Of a DNA stretch of 9,182 bases, positions 6,054-9,182 are shown piece after piece. This DNA is from Acidobacteriota bacterium (GTDB lineage Bacteria > Acidobacteriota > Blastocatellia > Pyrinomonadales > Pyrinomonadaceae). Below the pieces are notes generated by a model. The model worked only from the letters and a program-made list of their open reading frames with translations. It made no database searches and was not told the DNA's origin. Made by a program: the position numbers and the translations under genes. Location of the stretch: the NCBI GenBank assembly GCA_013813755.1, contig JACCRD010000248.1, forward strand, positions 1 to 9,182, written 5' to 3'. Positions within the stretch are counted from its first letter, which is position 1, and every line of letters starts with the position of its first letter.

Positions 6054-7106
6054 CTATTTTTGTCGTGTTATGGCGGCTCTTTGCAGACGCTTTTGCAATG
6101 CCTGGAAAACAATTTCAACCGGCGTGTCCATACAAATCCAATTTCCGCAAGCACGGCGGTTACAATTGATGCGGCAGTTGATGTCCCATCTTTCGACGCA
6201 AATGTCGTCAGGATTCGGACTTCCGTTGCGCCACCACTCGGTTGGTCCGAAGATGCCAACGACCGGAGTTTTGGCGGCAACGGCGATGTGGGTCGGCGCA
6301 GTGTCGCCGCCGACGTAAATTGTCGCCCGTTTTGCCAATTCATAAAAACCTTTTAAGGTTGGCTGGGCGAGCAAAACTCTGCCGGAGGCGCTTTGCCGCA
6401 AAACTTTCTGCGCTAAATTTTTTTCATTTGGCGCGGTTGTCACGACGCTGACTAAACTGTTTTCTTCCCATATTTTATCAGCTAGCGCGCCAAACTTTTC
6501 GGCGTGCCAGAGTTTTGTCGCCCAACCGCCCGCCGGATTTAGAATAGCAAAGTTGTCGCCCGTTTGTTTGATGATTTCGTCGGCTTCGGTTTGGTGTGTC
6601 TTTTCCGTAAAAATCGGAAATTCAAAATCGCCGGCGGGAACCCGAATACTGAGAGCCTTCTGCGCAAGAGTTAAATTTTTGCTGATAATGTGCGATTTTT
6701 GTTCGACTTCGACCGTGTCCGTTAGAAGAAAACGACTGGCAGGTTCGCGCAAATTTTGCTTGGCGAATCCGAATCGCCGCGCGGCTTTAGAAAATTTGGC
6801 GATGGTCGCAGACTTTAAAAGTCCCTGAAAATCCAGCCCGATGTCGAATTCAAATTCGCGCAATTGGCGCAGCTGGCGGCTGCCCTCAATCAAAATATTT
6901 TCAAATAATTTGCCGCCGCGCAAAGACCGCGTGTCAATTTCGATCAAGTTTTTTACGATCTGATTGCCGCGCAAAATTTCGGCAGAAGATTTCTCAACTA
7001 CCCAGGAAATTTCTGCCGACGGCAGAGCGTTTCGAATGGCGGCGAGCGCGGGCAGAGTATGGACAATATCGCCGATGCTGCTGAGTCTGACTATGAGAAT
7101 ATTCAT
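6054..7106 (-). CDS. waaC: Lipopolysaccharide heptosyltransferase I-like (GT9 family)
   Basis: Transfers heptose from ADP-heptose to the inner core (Kdo) of lipopolysaccharide on the cytoplasmic face of the inner membrane. At 350 residues it has the usual length. The N-terminal fold opens with MNILIVRLSSIGDIVHTLP (1-19); Asp13 matches the catalytic base of E. coli WaaC. DFQGLLKSA (92-100) is the acceptor-side motif. NPAGGWATKLW (190-200) holds Lys198, and GGDTAPTHIAVAAKTP (266-281) is the ADP-heptose-binding signature with Asp268. GIFGPTEW follows. A cysteine-rich segment near the C-terminus (Cys303, 311, 315, 320, 325) precedes the last helix. Type I rather than II is suggested by the SSIGD start, the WVVE at 35-38 and the EIDTRSLR stretch. 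The gene is divergent from the GGDEF gene. No Shine-Dalgarno is visible; a TATTAT ends 5 bases before the ATG. Confidence 0.88.
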   Translation of the reverse strand: MNILIVRLSSIGDIVHTLPALAAIRNALPSAEISWVVEKSSAEILRGNQIVKNLIEIDTRSLRGGKLFENILIEGSRQLRQLREFEFDIGLDFQGLLKSATIAKFSKAARRFGFAKQNLREPASRFLLTDTVEVEQKSHIISKNLTLAQKALSIRVPAGDFEFPIFTEKTHQTEADEIIKQTGDNFAILNPAGGWATKLWHAEKFGALADKIWEENSLVSVVTTAPNEKNLAQKVLRQSASGRVLLAQPTLKGFYELAKRATIYVGGDTAPTHIAVAAKTPVVGIFGPTEWWRNGSPNPDDICVERWDINCRINCNRRACGNWICMDTPVEIVFQALQKRLQRAAITRQK

Positions 7107-7206
7107 CTTTGATAATAAATTTTGCCTGAGTTTAGCAAAACGCCGAAACCTGCTCGAAAAATCTTTTTAACATAAACTTATCCTATTCCTGAAATTCAAA
7201 CAATTA

Positions 7207-7235
7207 TTAAAACTCTGGCAAATTTCGTCTAAAAT
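7207..7235 (+). promoter_or_regulatory. Candidate promoter of the FHA-GGDEF gene
   Basis: TTAAAA (7207-7212) and TAAAAT (7230-7235) are separated by 17 bases, matching consensus at 4 and 5 of 6 positions. It lies in the 179-nt divergent region between the heptosyltransferase and the GGDEF gene. An 8-bp palindrome GAGCGCTC (7256-7263) lies just downstream, where a repressor could bind. The region is A/T-rich, so a chance match is possible. Confidence 0.3.
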
Positions 7236-7285
7236 GTTTTACTCTATCAATTTAGGAGCGCTCATCAAAATCTTTCGTCTATTTT

Positions 7286-8221
7286 ATGAAAATGCAAAAT
7301 CGTTTAGAGCGTGACGCGCGTCCGGCGTTGACATTTCTTACCGGAGAGATGCTCGCTGTGCCGATTCCGCTGGAGCGCGAAGAAGTCGTTCTGGGACGCG
7401 CGATGGAAGCGGATGTCCGCATCAACGACGTGAGTGTCGCGCGGCGGCACGCGCGTATCAACACCATTTTTGATTCGGCGAAAAATACAACTGAATATGT
7501 TTTAACAAATTTGGATTCGGGGAAAGGAACAATCTTAAACAATCGAAAAATCATACAGGAAGTTTTACGCGGCGGCGATAAAATAATTGTCGGCGAACAT
7601 ATTTTGCGCTTTGATCTGCTTGACGAAATTGACCGGGAATATCAGCAGCGGATTCGCCGTTTGGTCGCGCACGACGATTTGACAGGGCTTCTATCGAGTC
7701 GCTCTTTTTTCTCGGAATTACGCCGCGAGACGGCACAGGCAAAACAGGACAATCGACCGTTTTGCGTTTTGATGATGGACGTTGATTTTTTTAAGAATAT
7801 TAACGATATTTTCGGACATTTGAAGGGCAGCAATGTTTTGGAGGAAATTGGGTTTTGCATAACATTTTGTTTGCGAAATGGCGATGTTGCCGCCCGGTTC
7901 GGCGGTGAAGAATTTGCCGCTTTTCTGCTTGACGCGGAGCTTCGGCAGGGACTTGTCGCGGCGGAAAGAATCCGCACGGAAATCGAAAATTATCAATTTA
8001 AAAGCCTTTGCCGAAAGCAGGGCGTGGCTGAAAGGCAAACAGTAACGGTTAGCATCGGAGTCGCCGCTTTTCCAAACGATTCCAAAGACCCGTTTGAATT
8101 GATTGAAATGGCGGATTCCGCGCTCTACCGCGCAAAACGCGCAGGCAGAAATCAGGTTTGCGCTTTCAAAGATTTAGCTTTTGAAGAAACGAATAAACCG
8201 TTTCCTTCGCGCCGGACGTAA
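7286..8221 (+). CDS. FHA-GGDEF diguanylate cyclase
   Basis: Soluble protein of 311 residues, predicted to make cyclic di-GMP from two GTP, with an N-terminal forkhead-associated domain as sensor. FHA covers about 15-112: GRAMEADVRINDVSVARRHARI (Gly37-Arg38, His55) and LDSGKGTILNN (76-86). A short coiled linker (113-127) leads to the GGDEF domain at 128-296: DDLTGLLSSRSFF (130-142), MDVDFFKNINDIFGH (164-178; metal ligand Asp165), catalytic GGEEF (206-210) and VTVSIGVA (253-260). The product-inhibition site RxxD (Arg197, Asp200) lies five residues before GGEEF. Odd points: the FHA Ser that contacts phosphothreonine is Ala52, the NGT asparagine is Lys80, and the GHxxGD aspartate that contacts guanine is Ser182. 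No signal peptide or membrane segment. The frame has a stop just upstream and no other start but ATG 7286 or 7292; no Shine-Dalgarno. Confidence 0.93.
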   Translation: MKMQNRLERDARPALTFLTGEMLAVPIPLEREEVVLGRAMEADVRINDVSVARRHARINTIFDSAKNTTEYVLTNLDSGKGTILNNRKIIQEVLRGGDKIIVGEHILRFDLLDEIDREYQQRIRRLVAHDDLTGLLSSRSFFSELRRETAQAKQDNRPFCVLMMDVDFFKNINDIFGHLKGSNVLEEIGFCITFCLRNGDVAARFGGEEFAAFLLDAELRQGLVAAERIRTEIENYQFKSLCRKQGVAERQTVTVSIGVAAFPNDSKDPFELIEMADSALYRAKRAGRNQVCAFKDLAFEETNKPFPSRRT

Positions 8222-8282
8222 AAGTTCCGAACAAATTTTGCAACTTTTGTTTCTCCTCAGACGTGAACACAAACGATAAAGT

Positions 8283-8314
8283 CGCGAAAAAGAAAAACAT
8301 TTTTCTTTTTCGCG
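8283..8314. terminator. Perfect 15-bp inverted repeat, possible terminator hairpin
   Basis: Left arm CGCGAAAAAGAAAAA (8283-8297), spacer CA, right arm TTTTTCTTTTTCGCG (8300-8314); the arms pair without mismatch. It lies 61 nt after the GGDEF stop in a non-coding spacer between two genes in the same direction. A T-run (8323-8327) follows nine bases later, so it is not a textbook intrinsic terminator; the stem is A/T-rich with a CGCG base. Confidence 0.5.
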
Positions 8315-8344
8315 CGCGCACGTTTTTGACAAATTAAAAGCGGC

Positions 8345-8370
8345 GGACAACAAATTAAGGACAAGGACAA
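8345..8370 (+). repeat. Three GGACAA repeats in the pilN upstream region
   Basis: GGACAA occurs at 8345-8350, 8359-8364 and 8365-8370. The last two are adjacent. Part of the third could act as a -35 (AGGACA, 8364-8369) for a TAAACT (8387-8392) 17 bases on, giving a weak promoter for the pilus genes. A perfect TTGACA at 8326-8331 lies just upstream but has no good -10 at 16-18 bases. Function, if any, is unknown. Confidence 0.3.
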
Positions 8371-8429
8371 TCTTAATTTTTCGTGCTAAACTTTTCCAGA
8401 ACAGTTTCAAATTTAAAGTTAACAAACTT

Positions 8430-8464
8430 TTTTGAATTTTGAACCTTGAACTTTGAACCTTAAA
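8430..8464. repeat. Heptanucleotide tandem repeats, five units
   Basis: Five contiguous degenerate 7-mers on the plus strand: TTTTGAA, TTTTGAA, CCTTGAA, CTTTGAA, CCTTAAA. They end 10 bases before the GTG start of the PilN-like gene. The same units occur on the opposite strand at 4553-4573, and a related TTTTGGA form at 3211-3252. Confidence 0.7.
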
Positions 8465-8474
8465 TTAAAAAGAA

Positions 8475-9098
8475 GTGATTACTAAACTCAACCTCGCTAC
8501 CAAACCTTTTCGCAACCGCGCTCTGCCGTATTTGATTGCGATGCTTCTGCTTGCTTTAGCCGTGTCGGGCGGCACTTTAAGTTTTGCTAAACTAAGTCAA
8601 ATTACCGCTCAAAATGAAAATGCGAAAAGCGAAATTTTGGCAATGGACACTGAACTCAAAGCCTTGAAGGGGAAAGGCGAATTAGTTCAGCAGCAATTAA
8701 CGCCCGAACAGAGCGGGCTGCTGATTGCCACCCATAAACTCGTCGCCAATAAAACTTTCGGCTGGTCGCGGCTATTTGCCGATTTGGAAGCGGTACTGCC
8801 GGGCGGCGTGAGCGCTTCGCGCGTGACCGTTGAAAATGTTTATAAAGACGGCGACCAGACAAAAGCGGAACTCGAATTTGCCGCCCTCAGCCGCGATTAT
8901 CAGAGCGTAATGTCGATGATTGAAAGAATGAATAATTCCGGCAACTTTCAAGCCGAACTGCGCGGGCAGGATTTACAGAAAACGGAATTTTCCAGTTTTA
9001 CCGAATATACTCTGCGGCTCATTTACACGCCCCGTTCCGGATATTCAACCGCCGCGCCCGCCTCCGAAGTCGTTTCAACTCAAGGAGGAGGCGAATAG
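8475..9098 (+). CDS. pilN: PilN-like type IV pilus assembly protein
   Basis: Inner-membrane protein of 207 residues, expected to bind PilM through its cytoplasmic N-terminus and PilO through its periplasmic part in the alignment complex of type IV pili. NLATKPFRNRALP (6-18) is the PilN-type cytoplasmic motif (INLxxxPxRxR). One membrane helix spans about 18-38, followed by a periplasmic coiled coil (about 40-75) and an alpha/beta domain (about 95-185), with FADLEAVLPGGVSASRVTVE (101-120) typical of PilN and GspL-like folds. Residues 186-207 are a Ser/Ala/Gly-rich tail. The start is GTG at 8475, chosen because the NLATKPFRNR motif normally lies within the first ten residues; AAAGAAG just before it is a poor ribosome site. 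PilM, normally the gene before pilN, is not in the 253-nt spacer. The next gene starts 2 nt after the stop. Confidence 0.83.
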   Translation: MITKLNLATKPFRNRALPYLIAMLLLALAVSGGTLSFAKLSQITAQNENAKSEILAMDTELKALKGKGELVQQQLTPEQSGLLIATHKLVANKTFGWSRLFADLEAVLPGGVSASRVTVENVYKDGDQTKAELEFAALSRDYQSVMSMIERMNNSGNFQAELRGQDLQKTEFSSFTEYTLRLIYTPRSGYSTAAPASEVVSTQGGGE

Positions 9099-9100
9099 TT

Positions 9101-9182
9101 ATGAATGAAGATTTGAAGCCGGACAATTCTGCTGAATCGAACACAGATTCAACAATTATCGTCAATGATTACGGGTCGGTGG
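9101..9182 (+). CDS. Start of a gene in the pilus operon, possibly pilO-like (runs off window)
   Basis: Only 27 codons are visible, from ATG 9101, two bases after the pilN stop. The encoded start is acidic and Ser/Asn/Thr-rich (MNEDLKPDNSAES, then TIIVNDYGSV), with no signal or membrane segment yet. A strong AAGGAGGAG lies inside the end of pilN (9082-9090), with a spacer of 10-12 bases that is rather long but usable. Position argues for pilO or another assembly gene; the sequence seen is too short to identify it. Confidence 0.6.
   Translation, partial: MNEDLKPDNSAESNTDSTIIVNDYGSV

Noticed and set aside
6036..6451. Plus-strand open frames opposite the heptosyltransferase
   Set aside because: They run antisense to conserved GT9 motifs and have no recognisable protein features.
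7215..7232. Sigma-54 promoter starting at CTGGCA before the GGDEF gene
   Set aside because: The required GC pair of the -12 element (TTGC-type) at the fixed distance is absent.
8174..8425. Minus-strand open frame in the spacer after the GGDEF gene
   Set aside because: It is Lys/Arg/Leu/Cys-rich without a ribosome site, runs through the hairpin and overlaps the GGDEF 3' end; it looks like chance.
8430..8464. CRISPR or direct-repeat array
   Set aside because: Units are 7 bases, degenerate and contiguous, without spacers.

Overview
The window reads as chromosome from a diderm (Gram-negative) bacterium of moderate GC content. An LPS heptosyltransferase implies an outer membrane, and a PilN-like protein implies type IV pili. 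The combination of a long-form inositol-3-phosphate synthase, a GH57/DUF1957 branching enzyme beside a DUF4912 protein, an FHA-GGDEF protein, and A/T-rich heptanucleotide intergenic repeats suggests Acidobacteriota, perhaps the Blastocatellia/Pyrinomonadales side. That placement is inference from gene style, not a measured match. No mobile element, tRNA, rRNA or CRISPR array is visible.

Left block (1-7106, all on the minus strand, so it is transcribed from right to left). In transcription order: a GT9 heptosyltransferase of WaaC type (7106-6054); a membrane methyltransferase of the isoprenylcysteine carboxyl methyltransferase/PEMT type (5953-5405); a secreted DUF3108 protein (5400-4606); a DUF4912 protein (4513-3362); a GH57 1,4-alpha-glucan branching enzyme (3210-1615); a small lipoprotein (1610-1278) overlapping an uncharacterised ORF (1299-877) in another frame; and the first 268 codons of inositol-3-phosphate synthase (806 to the window edge). 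Gaps of 4 nt join methyltransferase to DUF3108 and GH57 to the lipoprotein. Gaps of 70-151 nt separate the others, and three of those gaps hold plausible internal promoters, so this is probably a string of short units rather than one strict operon. The theme is envelope and carbohydrate metabolism: LPS core, storage-glucan branching and inositol phosphate.

Right block (7286-9182, plus strand). A divergent intergenic region of 179 nt leads to an FHA-GGDEF diguanylate cyclase (7286-8221). A 253-nt spacer follows, carrying a perfect 15-bp-arm hairpin, three GGACAA repeats and a row of heptad repeats. Next come a PilN-like type IV pilus assembly protein (8475-9098) and the start of a closely spaced gene (9101 onward), likely the next pilus-assembly gene. 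No pilM lies directly upstream of pilN in the window.

Most interesting points: (i) the lipoprotein and the ORF after it look like one gene split by a one-base loss; (ii) DUF4912 and the GH57 branching enzyme are consecutive genes, suggesting a functional pair; (iii) the FHA-GGDEF protein has substitutions at key FHA and guanine-binding positions but keeps catalytic and inhibitory-site motifs; (iv) degenerate 7-nt tandem repeats occur in three intergenic regions, and one of them appears to supply a promoter -35 element.
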